Shown in pieces: positions 50,821 to 60,846 of a stretch of DNA of 64,000 nucleotides (the first letter of the stretch is position 1; the number at the start of each line of letters is the position of its first letter). The stretch is taken from contig NC_019974.1 of the NCBI RefSeq assembly GCF_000328685.1, forward strand, positions 2,285,001 to 2,349,000, in the 5' to 3' direction. The translations under genes and the position numbers were made by a program. The notes beneath the pieces are model-generated. The model was not told the DNA's origin, made no database searches, and worked only from the letters and a program-made list of their open reading frames with translations. The stretch is from Natronococcus occultus SP4 (GTDB lineage: Archaea > Halobacteriota > Halobacteria > Halobacteriales > Natrialbaceae).

Positions 50821-52140
50821 CTACTCCTCGAGGATGGTGACGTACTGAATCTCGATATCGACGTCGCCGTTGGCGTGTGACTCGACGCGCTCGCGGATTT
50901 CGGTCGTTAATCCCGACGCGGTCTCGCCGGGCGGGCCGCCGATCGTCACGACCACTCGCTCGGGGCTCTGGATCGGATAGTCCTCGTCCATGACCACCTC
51001 GATATCGAGCAGCTGGTACTGTTCGAACTCCTCGTCGTCGAGGACCATCGTGATCTCCTCGCGGGTGTTCTCCTCGAAGTTGCCGACCTGGTACGACGAG
51101 TAGGTAATCGCTCCCAGAAAGACCGAGAAGACGACCACGATCACGACGAGCCCGACGACTCGTTTGCGGACTCGCTGTTCGGTCTCCCCGAGTGCAAACA
51201 GGCTCTCCGGACGATACCCCAGATACCACAACGTCAGCAGGCCGGCGAGGTTCACCGAGAGGACGTTGACGAACACCAGCGCCGTCGACCCGATCGCCGC
51301 CGCGGGTTGGCCCCAGGCGATCGCGATCCCCGCGGCCGCAGCGGGCGGGATCAGCGCCGCGGCGATCATGACACCGACGAGCGCGACCGAGATGCCCGTC
51401 GCAATACTGACGATCCCGGCGACGCCGGCACCGAGCGCGACGGCAAGCGACAGCAGGTCGGGGGCGAGCCGTTCGGAGATCTCGTCGACCTCCGCGAGGT
51501 CGAGCCCGGGCGGAACGATGTTGATCGCCTGGACGGCCCACGCGAAGACGGCCGCGGCGCCGATCGCGAAGACGATCCCGATAATCTGGTAGGTGATGCT
51601 CTCGACGAACAGCTCCTCGTCGTCGATCACCGAGCCGACGCTCGCGCCAAGGGCCGGACCGATCAGTGGTGCGATCACCATCGAGCCGACGACGACGGCC
51701 GGCGAGTCGAGCAACAGTCCCGCCGTCGCGACGATCGCACTGATGACCGTCATCGTCGAGTAGACGCCGAACGTCGGCGTCAGCGATTCGGCCTCCGTCT
51801 GAAGCTCCTGGCGGGAGATCCGATCGGACTCGACGTCGCCCTCCTCGTACTCCTCGCGCAGCGCCTCGAAGCGCCGCGAGATCACCGTCTCGGCGTCGAC
51901 GACGACTGTGTAGGCGTCCTCGCCGATTCCCACCTCCTGGAGCTCGTCGAGAACCGGCTCGACCGCCGGCGCCGGCAGCGGAAAGTAGACTACCGCCGTG
52001 TACTCCCGATCGCTCCCCTCGTCAGTCACGACGTAGTCGATCCCGCGGTCGTCGAGCGTCTCGAGGATCGTCTGTCGCTTTCCCGTCGGAACCGTCAACT
52101 GTACCAGCCGCACGTTCGGTAGATCGACCCCCCGGGACAT
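50821..52140 (-). CDS. TIGR00341/DUF389-family membrane protein
   Basis: This is a 439-residue protein. The N-terminal ~155 residues are soluble (VRLVQLTVPTGKRQTILETLDD). A Gly/Ala-rich set of six to seven spans follows: AIVATAGLLLDSPAVVVGSMVIAPLIGPALG, GIVFAIGAAAVFAWAVQAI, GAGVAGIVSIATGISVALVGVMIAAALIPPAAAAG and others. A small C-terminal domain closes it. The ATG at 52140 is preferred because the in-frame sequence before it is basic and not membrane-like. The DUF389 family has no fixed function. It is convergent with the NOG1 unit, 23 bp after it. Confidence 0.88.
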   Translation of the reverse strand: MSRGVDLPNVRLVQLTVPTGKRQTILETLDDRGIDYVVTDEGSDREYTAVVYFPLPAPAVEPVLDELQEVGIGEDAYTVVVDAETVISRRFEALREEYEEGDVESDRISRQELQTEAESLTPTFGVYSTMTVISAIVATAGLLLDSPAVVVGSMVIAPLIGPALGASVGSVIDDEELFVESITYQIIGIVFAIGAAAVFAWAVQAINIVPPGLDLAEVDEISERLAPDLLSLAVALGAGVAGIVSIATGISVALVGVMIAAALIPPAAAAGIAIAWGQPAAAIGSTALVFVNVLSVNLAGLLTLWYLGYRPESLFALGETEQRVRKRVVGLVVIVVVFSVFLGAITYSSYQVGNFEENTREEITMVLDDEEFEQYQLLDIEVVMDEDYPIQSPERVVVTIGGPPGETASGLTTEIRERVESHANGDVDIEIQYVTILEE

Positions 52141-52259
52141 AACTTCGGGCACTTTCGCCGGACGGTCGGTCGGTTTCGGTCGTCGACTCCCGGACGCGGA
52201 CGTCGACTGGACCCGGTCTGTGCGTGAACTATACCCCGCTCGCGTTCGTCCGACCCGGT

Positions 52260-52808
52260 ATGGCTCACCGAGTGACGGTCTCGCTCGACGACGACGCACA
52301 CGCGGCCCTCGAGACGCTCGAGACGAAGGCCGAGATGGGACGAAGCGAACTCGTTCGCCGCGCGATCTCCTTCTATGCAGCCAACTTCGAGGCCGCAAGC
52401 GAACGACCCAGCGACAACTTAGAGCAGTACTACCAGATGCTCTCCTCGGGCGAGCACGTCCTGCTCGACGTCGACTTCCTGCACGCCTTCCTCGAGTACT
52501 GCTACGCGGACGGCGATCCCGACCCGGCGTTCATCGAGGCGGCCGACCGGGTCTCGGACTACCACGCCCGCGAGTACGAGACCCGGTTCGAGGACGTCGG
52601 CGAGCTCCTGGAGTGGCTCTCGTTCTGTGGCTTCCTCGAGGTGCGCGACGAGGCCGACGGCGTCTACCACGTCGTCTTTCCCTCGGAGGCGATCCAGTGG
52701 TTCATGACGCGGTTCATCGAGCGCAGTACGTCCTCGCTGCCGACGGAGATCGAGATCGAGCGGGGCGTCTCGAAGACGATCATCGCCGAACGGTCCGGCG
52801 ACAGGTAA
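52260..52808 (+). CDS. Ribbon-helix-helix protein with C-terminal effector-like domain
   Basis: This 182-residue cytoplasmic protein starts with MAHRVTVSLDDDAHAALETLETKAEMGRSELVRRAISFY, a CopG-like ribbon-helix-helix. The remaining ~130 residues are alpha/beta (EHVLLDVDFLHAFLEYCY, VSDYHAREYETRFEDVGELLEWLSFCGFLEVRD) with the ending GVSKTIIAER. The ATG at 52260 is used; an ATG at 52224 adds 12 residues. It is probably a haloarchaeal transcription regulator. The downstream Nramp/hyu operon, 131 bp away on the same strand, is a possible target. Confidence 0.82.
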   Translation: MAHRVTVSLDDDAHAALETLETKAEMGRSELVRRAISFYAANFEAASERPSDNLEQYYQMLSSGEHVLLDVDFLHAFLEYCYADGDPDPAFIEAADRVSDYHAREYETRFEDVGELLEWLSFCGFLEVRDEADGVYHVVFPSEAIQWFMTRFIERSTSSLPTEIEIERGVSKTIIAERSGDR

Positions 52809-52939
52809 GTGGTCGTTCATACGAGTTCACACTCCCTCATACGGGAGTCGGATCGAACGGTGGCGCCGCCGAACGCGTGTGATCACGTCTCAACAACCCT
52901 TATCCGCCTCTCGGAGAGCGAAGAGTGTGTGCACTCACC

Positions 52940-54145
52940 ATGGGTCTTGTAGACAGATTGAAAGCAATCGGACCGGGCGCGCTCGTGGCGGCGGCGTTCG
53001 TCGGTCCGGGGACTGTCACGACTGCGAGCGTCCTCGGCGCGGAGTACGCCTACGTGCTGGTGTGGACGATCGCGTTCTCAATCCTGGCGACGATGGTGCT
53101 CCAGGAGATGAGCGCGCGCCTCGGCCTGATCACCAGCGAGGGACTGGGCGAGGCGTTTCGAAGCGAGTTCGAAAACCCCCTCGCGAAGGGGGCGACGGTC
53201 GCGCTCGTCGTGAGCGCGATCGGGATCGGAACGGCGGCGTTCCAGACCGGCAACATCGTCGGCGGCGCCGCCGGCCTCGCGACGATCACCGGCGTCAGCG
53301 AGAACGTCTGGGGACCGCTGATGGGATTGGTCGCCGCCGCGTTGCTCTGGACGGGTAACTACAAGCTGATCGAGCGGGTGTTCGTCGGCCTCGTGGTGGT
53401 CATGGGGCTCGCGTTCGTTATCAACGCGATCATGGTCCGCCCGGACCTCGGGGCGCTCGGAAGCGGACTCGTCCCGACGATCCCCGACGGCTCGGCGTAC
53501 CTGATCGCAGGCCTCATCGGGACCACCGTCGTCGGCTACAACCTGTTCCTGCATGCAAGCACCGTCCAGGAGCGCTGGGACGGGGCGGGCGATCTGGCCG
53601 AGTGTCGCACCGACACGATCGCGATGGTCGCCGTCGGCGGCGTCATCACGACCTCGATCGTCGTCACGGCAGCCGCGGTGTTTCCCGAGGGGACACAGAT
53701 CGCCGACGTCGGCGAGATGGCCGACCAGCTCGAGCCCGTCTTCGGCGGCTACGCGCTGACGCTTTTCGCGATCGGGCTCTTTGCCGCCGGCTTCACGAGT
53801 TCGATGAGCGCGCCGCTGGCCGGCGCCTACGCGACCGCCGGCGCGCTGGGCTGGGAGCGGGACCTGCAGTCGACCCGGTTCCGGGCGATCTGGGGGACGA
53901 TCCTCGGCGTCGGCATCGTCTTCTCGGCGCTCGACTACAACCCCGTCGAGGTGATCGTCTTCGCGCAGGTGGCCAACGGCCTGCTGCTCCCGATCCTCGC
54001 GGTCTTCCTCATCTACGCGATGAACAACGACGAACTGCTCGGCGAGTACACGAACAGCACGCTCCAGAACGTCCTCGGCGGACTCGTCACGCTCGTCGTG
54101 ATCGGCATCGGGCTGCAGACGCTCTACGACGTCCTGATACTATGA
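52940..54145 (+). CDS. Nramp-family transporter homologue lacking the metal-binding residues
   Basis: This 401-residue membrane protein has about 11 spans and an Nramp fold (PGALVAAAFVGPGTVTTASVLGAEYAYVLVWTIAF and TTVVGYNLFLHASTVQERW). In TM1 the canonical DPGN is GPGT, and in TM6 the canonical MPH is VGY, so the Asp, Asn and Met metal ligands are gone. It is therefore unlikely to carry Mn or Fe. Bacterial Nramp homologues near oxoprolinase genes (for example Bacillus ycsG) set a precedent for a non-metal role. Its stop overlaps the hyuA ATG by ATGA. The ATG at 52940 follows two upstream GTGs. Confidence 0.88.
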   Translation: MGLVDRLKAIGPGALVAAAFVGPGTVTTASVLGAEYAYVLVWTIAFSILATMVLQEMSARLGLITSEGLGEAFRSEFENPLAKGATVALVVSAIGIGTAAFQTGNIVGGAAGLATITGVSENVWGPLMGLVAAALLWTGNYKLIERVFVGLVVVMGLAFVINAIMVRPDLGALGSGLVPTIPDGSAYLIAGLIGTTVVGYNLFLHASTVQERWDGAGDLAECRTDTIAMVAVGGVITTSIVVTAAAVFPEGTQIADVGEMADQLEPVFGGYALTLFAIGLFAAGFTSSMSAPLAGAYATAGALGWERDLQSTRFRAIWGTILGVGIVFSALDYNPVEVIVFAQVANGLLLPILAVFLIYAMNNDELLGEYTNSTLQNVLGGLVTLVVIGIGLQTLYDVLIL

Positions 54146-56247
54146 ACGACGCATCCGACACACCAGAGAAATCCATGGCATCGAACCACGCTCCGTCCAC
54201 CCCGACGCTGACCGACGGGAGCGGAGAAACGACCACCGACCGGACTACCCGGATCGGCGTCGACGTCGGCGGCACCTTCACCGACGTCGCGCTGTCGGTC
54301 GACGACCGCCTCGTCACGGCGAAGGTCCCGACGACGACCGACCAGCAACACGTCGGCGTCCTCGAGGGGATCGCGAAGGCCTGCGACGAGGCGGGGATCG
54401 ACCCGAGCGAGATCGACGCCTTCGCCCACGCGATGACCGTCTCGGTCAACGCCCTGCTCGAGCGGGGCGGCGCCCGAACGGCCCTCGTCACGACGGCGGG
54501 CTTTCGGGACGTCCTCGAGATCGGCCGCCAGGACCGACCCGACCTGTACGATCTGGAGGCCGAGAAACCCGACCCGCTCGTCCCGCGGCGACGGCGCTTC
54601 GAAGTCGACGAGCGCACGACCGCCGACGGTGTCGAGCGACCGGTCGATCCCGACGAGGTTCGAGAGCTCGCGGCGACGCTGCGGGAGCGGGACGTCGAAA
54701 GCGTCGCGGTCTGTCTGCTCCACGCCTACGCCGACGCCGAGAACGAACGACGCGTCGCCGCGATCCTCCGCGAGGAGCTCGACGTTCCGGTGTCGGCCTC
54801 CCACGACGTCCTCGCGGAGTTCCGCGAGTTCGAGCGCACCTCGACAACGGCCGTCGACGCCTACGTCCGGCCCGCGATCGACCGCTACGTGGGGCGGCTG
54901 GTCGAGGAGGCTGCCGACGCGGGGATTCCGGCCCCACAGATCATGCAGGCCAACGGCGGGATCGCCGACCCCGAGACGGTCCGCGAGCACGCGGTAACGA
55001 CGACGCTGTCGGGGCCGGCCGCGGGCGTCGTCGGGGCCGCGGCGACCGTCGACGACGCCGACCTCGAGGGGCTCGTCACCTTCGACATGGGCGGGACCTC
55101 GAGTGACGTGAGCCTCGTCCGGGACGGCGAGGCCGAGCGGACGACCGACGCCGAGATCGACGGACTGCCGATCCGGACGCCGATGGTCGACGTCAACACC
55201 GTCGGCGCGGGCGGTGGTTCGATCGCCTGGGTCGACGCCGGCGGCGCGCTCCGGGTTGGGCCGCGATCCGCGGGCGCCGAACCCGGCCCCGCCTGCTACG
55301 GGAGAGGCGGAACCGAGCCGACCGTCACCGACGCCAACGTCGTTCTGGGCTACATCGGTCCCGAGACCGCGCTCGGCGGGGAGATGACCCTCGACGTCGA
55401 CGCGGCCCGCGAGGCGCTCGCGGGACTCGCCGACGAGGCCGGCCTCGAGAGCGCGCTCGAGGCCGCACGCGGCGTCTACCGGGTCGCGAACGCGACGATG
55501 ACCCGAACCATCCGCTCGGTGACCGTCGAGCGCGGCCACGACCCCCGCGAGTTCGCGCTCGTCGCCTTCGGCGGCGCGGGGCCGATGCACGCCGCCGCGC
55601 TGGCCGACTCGCTCGAGGTCGACCGCGTCGTCGTCCCCCGACCCGGGGGCGTCCTCTCGGCCTTCGGTCTACTGGCGGCCGACGAGGGGTACGACGCGGC
55701 TCGAACCGTCCGCACGCCGCTTGCCGCGGCCGAGCCGGACCGAATCGAGGACGTTTACGACGAACTGGTCGCGGACGTCCTCGACGACGCCACCGAGCCC
55801 GACGCCGCGAGGGTCGAGCGCGCGGCCGACTGCCGGTACGCGGGACAGAGCTTCGAGCTGACGGTACCCGTCGGCGAGTCGTTCGATCCGAACGCGGTCG
55901 GAGAGCGGTTCCACGCGGCTCACGAGCGGGCCTACGGCTACCGGATGGACGAGGACGTCGAGGTCGTCACGCTGCGGGCGTCGGCGACCGTCGCGGGCGC
56001 CTCGCCGACCGTCCGCCACGAGGGGGCCGGCGACGCCCGACTGGGCACACGGGAGGCTCACTTTCCTGACGGCGGCACGGCGGAGGCGACCGTCTACGAC
56101 CGCGACGGGCTGGCGCCCGGCGCGACCGTTACGGGGCCCGCGGTGCTCGAACAGGCCGAAAGTACGACCGTCGTCCCGCCCGAATGGGAGGGCGACGTCC
56201 ACGAGGACGGAACGCTCGCGATGACGCGCACGGAGGCAGACCGATGA
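54142..56247 (+). CDS. hyuA: Hydantoinase/oxoprolinase A-type subunit
   Basis: This 701-residue protein of the HyuA family has the acidic ATP-binding-like motif IGVDVGGTFTDVAL near residues 38-51. Later segments are conserved in N-methylhydantoinase and 5-oxoprolinase A: DMGGTSSDVSLVRDG near 313, and GAGGGSIAWVDAGGALRVGPRSAGAEPGPACYGRGG. The enzyme would open a cyclic amide with ATP. The start at 54142 overlaps the preceding stop by ATGA; the ATG at 54175 (MASNHAPS) is an alternative. It forms one operon with hyuB and a racemase. Confidence 0.93.
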   Translation: MNDASDTPEKSMASNHAPSTPTLTDGSGETTTDRTTRIGVDVGGTFTDVALSVDDRLVTAKVPTTTDQQHVGVLEGIAKACDEAGIDPSEIDAFAHAMTVSVNALLERGGARTALVTTAGFRDVLEIGRQDRPDLYDLEAEKPDPLVPRRRRFEVDERTTADGVERPVDPDEVRELAATLRERDVESVAVCLLHAYADAENERRVAAILREELDVPVSASHDVLAEFREFERTSTTAVDAYVRPAIDRYVGRLVEEAADAGIPAPQIMQANGGIADPETVREHAVTTTLSGPAAGVVGAAATVDDADLEGLVTFDMGGTSSDVSLVRDGEAERTTDAEIDGLPIRTPMVDVNTVGAGGGSIAWVDAGGALRVGPRSAGAEPGPACYGRGGTEPTVTDANVVLGYIGPETALGGEMTLDVDAAREALAGLADEAGLESALEAARGVYRVANATMTRTIRSVTVERGHDPREFALVAFGGAGPMHAAALADSLEVDRVVVPRPGGVLSAFGLLAADEGYDAARTVRTPLAAAEPDRIEDVYDELVADVLDDATEPDAARVERAADCRYAGQSFELTVPVGESFDPNAVGERFHAAHERAYGYRMDEDVEVVTLRASATVAGASPTVRHEGAGDARLGTREAHFPDGGTAEATVYDRDGLAPGATVTGPAVLEQAESTTVVPPEWEGDVHEDGTLAMTRTEADR

Positions 56248-57881
56248 CCCGAAGCCACGACGAGACCGACGACGGGATCGACCCGGTGACCCTGGAAGTG
56301 CTGCGCAACCAGCTCGAGGGCGTCGCCGAGGAGATGGGCCAGACCCTCATTCGGGGAGCATACTCCCCGAACATCAAGGAACGACGGGACTGCTCGACGG
56401 CGCTGTTCGACGCCGACGGGCGGATGATCGCCCAGGCCGAGCACATCCCCGTCCACCTGGGCGCGATGCCCCAGGCGGTCGACGCCGTCCGCGAGCACGA
56501 TCCCGAACTGGGCGACGTGTTCGTCCTCAACGACCCCTTCGCCGGCGGCACCCATCTGCCGGACGTGACGATGGTGTCGCCGATCGGGTCGGATGGCGAG
56601 ATCGTCGGTTACGCCGTCTCCCGGGCCCACCACGCCGACGTCGGCGGGATGGCCCCCGGCAGCATGCCAGCTGGAGCCCGCGAGATCTACCAGGAGGGGC
56701 TCCGACTGCCGCCCACGCGGCTCGTCGCGGACGGCGAGATCCGCGAGGACGTCCGGGCGCTGGTGCTCGCGAACGTCCGCAACCCCAAGGAGCGACGGGC
56801 GGATCTGCGGGCCCAGCTCGCGGCCAACGACCGCGCGGCCGAGCGCGTAGCCGATCTGTTCGACGAGCACGGCCGCGAGACGGTCCTGGAGGGGTTCGAC
56901 GCCGTGATCGACTACTCCGCCGACCGGATGCGCGACCAGGTGCGGGCGCTGCCCGACGGCACCTACGAGGCGACCGACGTCCTCGAGGGCGACGGGATCA
57001 CCGACGAGGACGTCGAGATCAGCGTGGCGGTGACCGTCGACGGCGAGGCGATCGAAGTCGACTTCACGGGGACGGCGGCCCAGCTCGAGGGGAACCTCAA
57101 CGCGCCCCTCGCCGTGGCGACGAGCGCGGTCTACTTCGTCGTTCGCTGCGTCACCGACCCCGAGATCCCGCCGAACGAGGGCTGTTACGAGCCCGTCTCG
57201 GTTCGAGCCCCCGAGGGGTCGCTGCTGAATCCCGAGGCGCCCGCGGCCGTCGTCGGGGGGAACGTCGAGACCAGCCAGCGGGTGACCGACGTCGTCTTCG
57301 CGGCCCTCGCGGAGGCGGCGCCCGATCGGGTTCCCGCGGGGAGCCAGGGGACGATGAACAACCTCACCGTCGGCGCCCGCGACGGCTCCTTTACGTACTA
57401 CGAGACGATCGGCGGCGGGTTCGGCGCGCGAGCAGAGCGGGACGGGATGGATGGCGTCCAGGTCGGGATGACCAACACGCTCAACACGCCCGTCGAGTCG
57501 ATCGAGACGGAGTACCCGCTCCGCGTGGAACGCTACGGTTTCCGGCCCGACAGCGGCGGTCGCGGCCGACAGCGGGGCGGGCTGGGACTCGAGCGAGCGC
57601 TCACCGTCGAGACCGAGGCGACCGTCTCCCTGCTGACCGAGCGCCGGCGCCACGCCCCGAGCGGCGTCGCGGGCGGCGAGGACGGCGCCCGCGGCGAGAA
57701 TCTGATCGACGGCGAGTCGGTGCCCGCGAAGACGACCGTCGACGTCGAGGCCGGAACCACGGTAACGGTCCGGACGCCCGGCGGGGGCGGCCACGGCGAC
57801 CCCGACGAGCGCGACGCGGCGGCCCTCGAGGCGGACCGCGCCGACGGAAAGATCGACGACGAGGACGGCGCCGATGAGTGA
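56244..57881 (+). CDS. hyuB: Hydantoinase/oxoprolinase B-type subunit
   Basis: This 545-residue HyuB-family partner of HyuA is recognised by [44 protein letters not shown] and VNVDDPF-like [32 protein letters not shown] and [10 protein letters not shown] near the C-terminus are further marks. It starts at 56244, overlapping the hyuA stop by ATGA, and its end overlaps the racemase gene by 8 bp. Together the four genes are read as one unit. Confidence 0.94.
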   Translation: MTRSHDETDDGIDPVTLEVLRNQLEGVAEEMGQTLIRGAYSPNIKERRDCSTALFDADGRMIAQAEHIPVHLGAMPQAVDAVREHDPELGDVFVLNDPFAGGTHLPDVTMVSPIGSDGEIVGYAVSRAHHADVGGMAPGSMPAGAREIYQEGLRLPPTRLVADGEIREDVRALVLANVRNPKERRADLRAQLAANDRAAERVADLFDEHGRETVLEGFDAVIDYSADRMRDQVRALPDGTYEATDVLEGDGITDEDVEISVAVTVDGEAIEVDFTGTAAQLEGNLNAPLAVATSAVYFVVRCVTDPEIPPNEGCYEPVSVRAPEGSLLNPEAPAAVVGGNVETSQRVTDVVFAALAEAAPDRVPAGSQGTMNNLTVGARDGSFTYYETIGGGFGARAERDGMDGVQVGMTNTLNTPVESIETEYPLRVERYGFRPDSGGRGRQRGGLGLERALTVETEATVSLLTERRRHAPSGVAGGEDGARGENLIDGESVPAKTTVDVEAGTTVTVRTPGGGGHGDPDERDAAALEADRADGKIDDEDGADE

Positions 57882-58605
57882 GCGGACGGGCGATCGAACG
57901 GTTCGGCTGGGGCTGATCGTCCCCTCGTCGAACACCACCGCGGAACCCGAGTTCCGCCGGTTCGGACCCGACGGGGCGACGGTCCACGCGGCGCGGATGC
58001 CCCTCGAATCGGTCACCGTCGACGAGCTCGACGCGATGAGCGACGACGCGGTTCGGGCGGCCGAACTGCTCGCCCACGCCGACGTCAACGCGGTCGCGTA
58101 CGCCTGCACGACGGGGAGCCTGATCCACGGCCCGGGGTTCGACGCCGAACTCGAGGCCGACCTGGAGGCCGCGGCGGGCGTCCCCGCCGTCGCGACGGCC
58201 CGATCGGTGGTCCGGGCGCTCGAGGCGCTCTCGGCCGATCGGATCGCCGTCGCGACACCCTACACCGACGTCCTCGACGAGAAGGAGCGGTCGTTCCTCG
58301 AGGCGGCCGGTTTCGAGGTCGCGACGATCGACGGCCGCGGGATCGCGGCCAACACCGAGATCGGCGCGCTCGAGCCCGCGGACGCGCGCCGGCAGGTGCT
58401 CGCACTCGACGCCGACGGCGTCCTCGAGGACGTCGACGCCGTCTTCCTCTCGTGTACGAACTACCGGTCGCTGGCGGCGGTGCCGGAACTCGAGGCCGAA
58501 CTCGGCGTTCCGGTCGTCACGAGCAACGGGGCGACGCTGTGGGACGTCTGCCGCGCGGCCGACGCGAGGGTCGAGGCTCCCGGACGGCTCTTCGAGCGGG
58601 CGTAG
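57874..58605 (+). CDS. Asp/Glu-racemase-family enzyme (maleate isomerase/arylmalonate decarboxylase-like)
   Basis: This 243-residue cytoplasmic enzyme opens with LGLIVPSSNTTAEPEFRRFGPDG, typical of the maleate isomerase/AMDase group. AYACTTGSLIHG (Cys near residue 76) and VFLSCTNYRSLAAVPELEAELGVPVVTSNGATLW (Cys near 193) supply the two catalytic Cys. It overlaps hyuB by 8 bp. In this operon it could racemise a hydantoin-derived acid or isomerise an upstream cyclic-imide product. Confidence 0.9.
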   Translation: MSERTGDRTVRLGLIVPSSNTTAEPEFRRFGPDGATVHAARMPLESVTVDELDAMSDDAVRAAELLAHADVNAVAYACTTGSLIHGPGFDAELEADLEAAAGVPAVATARSVVRALEALSADRIAVATPYTDVLDEKERSFLEAAGFEVATIDGRGIAANTEIGALEPADARRQVLALDADGVLEDVDAVFLSCTNYRSLAAVPELEAELGVPVVTSNGATLWDVCRAADARVEAPGRLFERA

Positions 58606-58659
58606 GTCGCGGCGTCGCGCTCGCGGTGCTTATATCCCGGGCCGCGACTACGGCTACAC

Positions 58660-59277
58660 ATGTTCGATACACGTCCCGACCGCGAGGCGGAGGTCGCCCT
58701 CGTCGGTCGCTCGAACGTGGGCAAATCCACGCTCATGCGCGAGATCACCGGCCACAGCTTCGACACCGGGGGCAAGCCCGGCGTCACCCGCGAACCGAAC
58801 CACTTCGACTGGACCGCCGAGGACTTCGTCGTCACCGACCTCCCCGGCTTCGGCTTCATGAGCGGCGTCGACGAGGACCGTCGCGAGCAGATCAAGACGG
58901 ACATCGTCCGCTACCTCGAGGAGTACGCCGACAACGTCCTCGTTGGGATCCTGGTCGTCGACGGGAAGAGCGTTATCGACATCATCGACCGCCACTCGGG
59001 GCCCGACGAGATTCCCTACGACGTCGAGATGTTTCACTTCCTGCGCGATCTGGATATTCCGACGGTCGTCGCGGTCAACAAGATGGACAAGGTCGACGAC
59101 CGCGACGAGCGACTGAACGAGCTCTGCGATCGGCTGGGGCTGCTCCCGCCCTGGAAGCAGTGGCAGGAGACCATCGCACCGATCACGGCCAAGAAGGGCC
59201 GAATCGAGCCGCTGAACGAGGCCGTTCGTACCCACCTCCACGAGCAGAACCGGGACGACCTCTTCAAGTTCTTCTGA
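58660..59277 (+). CDS. engB: GTP-binding protein EngB
   Basis: This 205-residue Obg-like-superclass GTPase has G1 [10 protein letters not shown]3 DLPGFG and G4 NKMDK, with a C-terminal basic helix. Bacterial EngB (YihA) aids 50S assembly and cell-cycle progress. The haloarchaeal homologue is conserved and probably assists ribosome maturation. It begins 54 bp after the racemase gene, but a TATA-like TTATATCC at 58629-58636 suggests its own promoter. Confidence 0.93.
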   Translation: MFDTRPDREAEVALVGRSNVGKSTLMREITGHSFDTGGKPGVTREPNHFDWTAEDFVVTDLPGFGFMSGVDEDRREQIKTDIVRYLEEYADNVLVGILVVDGKSVIDIIDRHSGPDEIPYDVEMFHFLRDLDIPTVVAVNKMDKVDDRDERLNELCDRLGLLPPWKQWQETIAPITAKKGRIEPLNEAVRTHLHEQNRDDLFKFF

Positions 59278-59479
59278 CCGCGTCCTCGGCGTCGCTCCCC
59301 GGGCTTCGTGTGTCCGTCGTCTCCCGTCTCCACGGCGTCGTCTCTCGTGCCCGCGGCGGCGTCTCGTGCCAGAAGGCCGATGGCACGTGCTGGCTCTCGG
59401 CACGATTCTCGGCCGTTCCTGGCGCCTTCCCGACGGTTAACCGGACGATAATTATAGCCCGAACGGGACGTCCTCGAGT

Positions 59480-60718
59480 ATGGACGACGATCGAGGGGCC
59501 GGAGCCGCGGCCCTGGAGACCCAGACCACGCGCCGCGGGCTCTTCGGGCTCGCCGCGGGCGGGCTGCTCGCGTTGACCGGAACCGGGGCGGGCGCCGCCA
59601 GCACCGCGGACGAGGAGACCAGCGGGAAAGTCGTGTTTATCTACGACGACAGCTGGCGCGAGGACTGGGACCAGACGTTCCCGGTTCACCAGGAGAAAGA
59701 CGCACCGGCCTGCTGTGCCGCGGTAACGGAGTACGTCGACACGAGTTGGGGGCTGCTCCCGGAACACCTCCGGGAGATGGAGGAGTCGGGATGGGAGATC
59801 ATGTCACACACTTCGGCTCACGACGTCGTCGGTAACCTCTATCTCACCGAACCCGCCGAGCCGGAGGACGATCGGCTCGCGGTAGACGGCAGCTTTCTGA
59901 CCGATCACGACGGCGAACCGATCGTTATCGGGACCGACGGTGGAACCGTCGAGAACGTCATCGCCGGCGGCGGCGAGGACGACGACGGCTTTTTCCTCGA
60001 CCTCGAGGAGCCGGTCGGCGAGGCGTTCGCGGCCGAGGAGACGTTCGTCCGCTTTACCGACGAGCGGATCCGCAAGGAGGTCGTCGGCTCGAAAGAAGAA
60101 CTCGAGGAGATGGGCGTCGACGTCGACTACTTCGTCTCCCCGTTCGGTCGCAGCGAGGGTCTCGTCGAGGAGCTCGTCGGGGAACACTACGCCGGCTTCG
60201 CGAACCGCGAGGGCGACGGACTGAACGGGCTCGCGAACCTCGATCCCTACGATCTCGGGCGGACGAGCATCGACGGCCGATCCTCGAGCCGGGCCGACAT
60301 CGAGACCTTCTACGATCAGGTCGCCGCCGGCGACTATCTCGGAATCGTCGTCGGTCACAGCCAGTTCGAGGAGACGACCGAGGAACGGGTCCGTTTCGCG
60401 ATCCAGGAAGCACGGGAGCGCGACCTCGAGATCGTCACGCTCCGGGAGGCGCTTTCGGCACACGGGGTCGGTCCCGACGAGGTGCTCGGAGCCGACGACG
60501 AGGAGTCGACCGAGGACGCAAACGGTGACGACGGAGCCGAGTCCAACGGCGACAACGGGGATGACGAGGGCGAGGCGCGCACCGAGGAGGAAACTGTCGG
60601 CTCGGCGATCCGGGAGAACGGTCCCTCGATCGCCGCCGGAACGGGGCTGCTCGCGACGATCGGGCTGGTGGGACGGGCCGCCTACCGTCGACTCAACGGC
60701 TCGGACGGACCGAACTGA
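59480..60718 (+). CDS. Tat-exported polysaccharide-deacetylase-like protein with C-terminal membrane anchor
   Basis: This is a 412-residue protein. A twin-Arg signal (TTRRGLFGLAAGGLLALTG) covers residues 13-35. The deacetylase fold has YDDSW near 55 (metal Asp pair) and SHTSAH near 112 (HSxxH-type metal site). It ends with an acidic stretch and a single span (SIAAGTGLLATIGLVGRAAY) near 385-405, so it is probably anchored outside the membrane. The substrate, perhaps an N-acetylated surface glycan, is not defined. ATAATTATAG at 59447-59456 is its likely TATA box. Confidence 0.86.
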   Translation: MDDDRGAGAAALETQTTRRGLFGLAAGGLLALTGTGAGAASTADEETSGKVVFIYDDSWREDWDQTFPVHQEKDAPACCAAVTEYVDTSWGLLPEHLREMEESGWEIMSHTSAHDVVGNLYLTEPAEPEDDRLAVDGSFLTDHDGEPIVIGTDGGTVENVIAGGGEDDDGFFLDLEEPVGEAFAAEETFVRFTDERIRKEVVGSKEELEEMGVDVDYFVSPFGRSEGLVEELVGEHYAGFANREGDGLNGLANLDPYDLGRTSIDGRSSSRADIETFYDQVAAGDYLGIVVGHSQFEETTEERVRFAIQEARERDLEIVTLREALSAHGVGPDEVLGADDEESTEDANGDDGAESNGDNGDDEGEARTEEETVGSAIRENGPSIAAGTGLLATIGLVGRAAYRRLNGSDGPN

Positions 60719-60846
60719 GCGGACGGCCGCACGTCGAGTCGACGTGAGAACGGGGTGGAAAACAGGTGTCACGGGCGACTCCCGCGAGCGTCGGCCGACG
60801 AGCGCCGGCGTCGCCTTCTTGAGTCGGGCCGTCGTCGGTGTCGACG

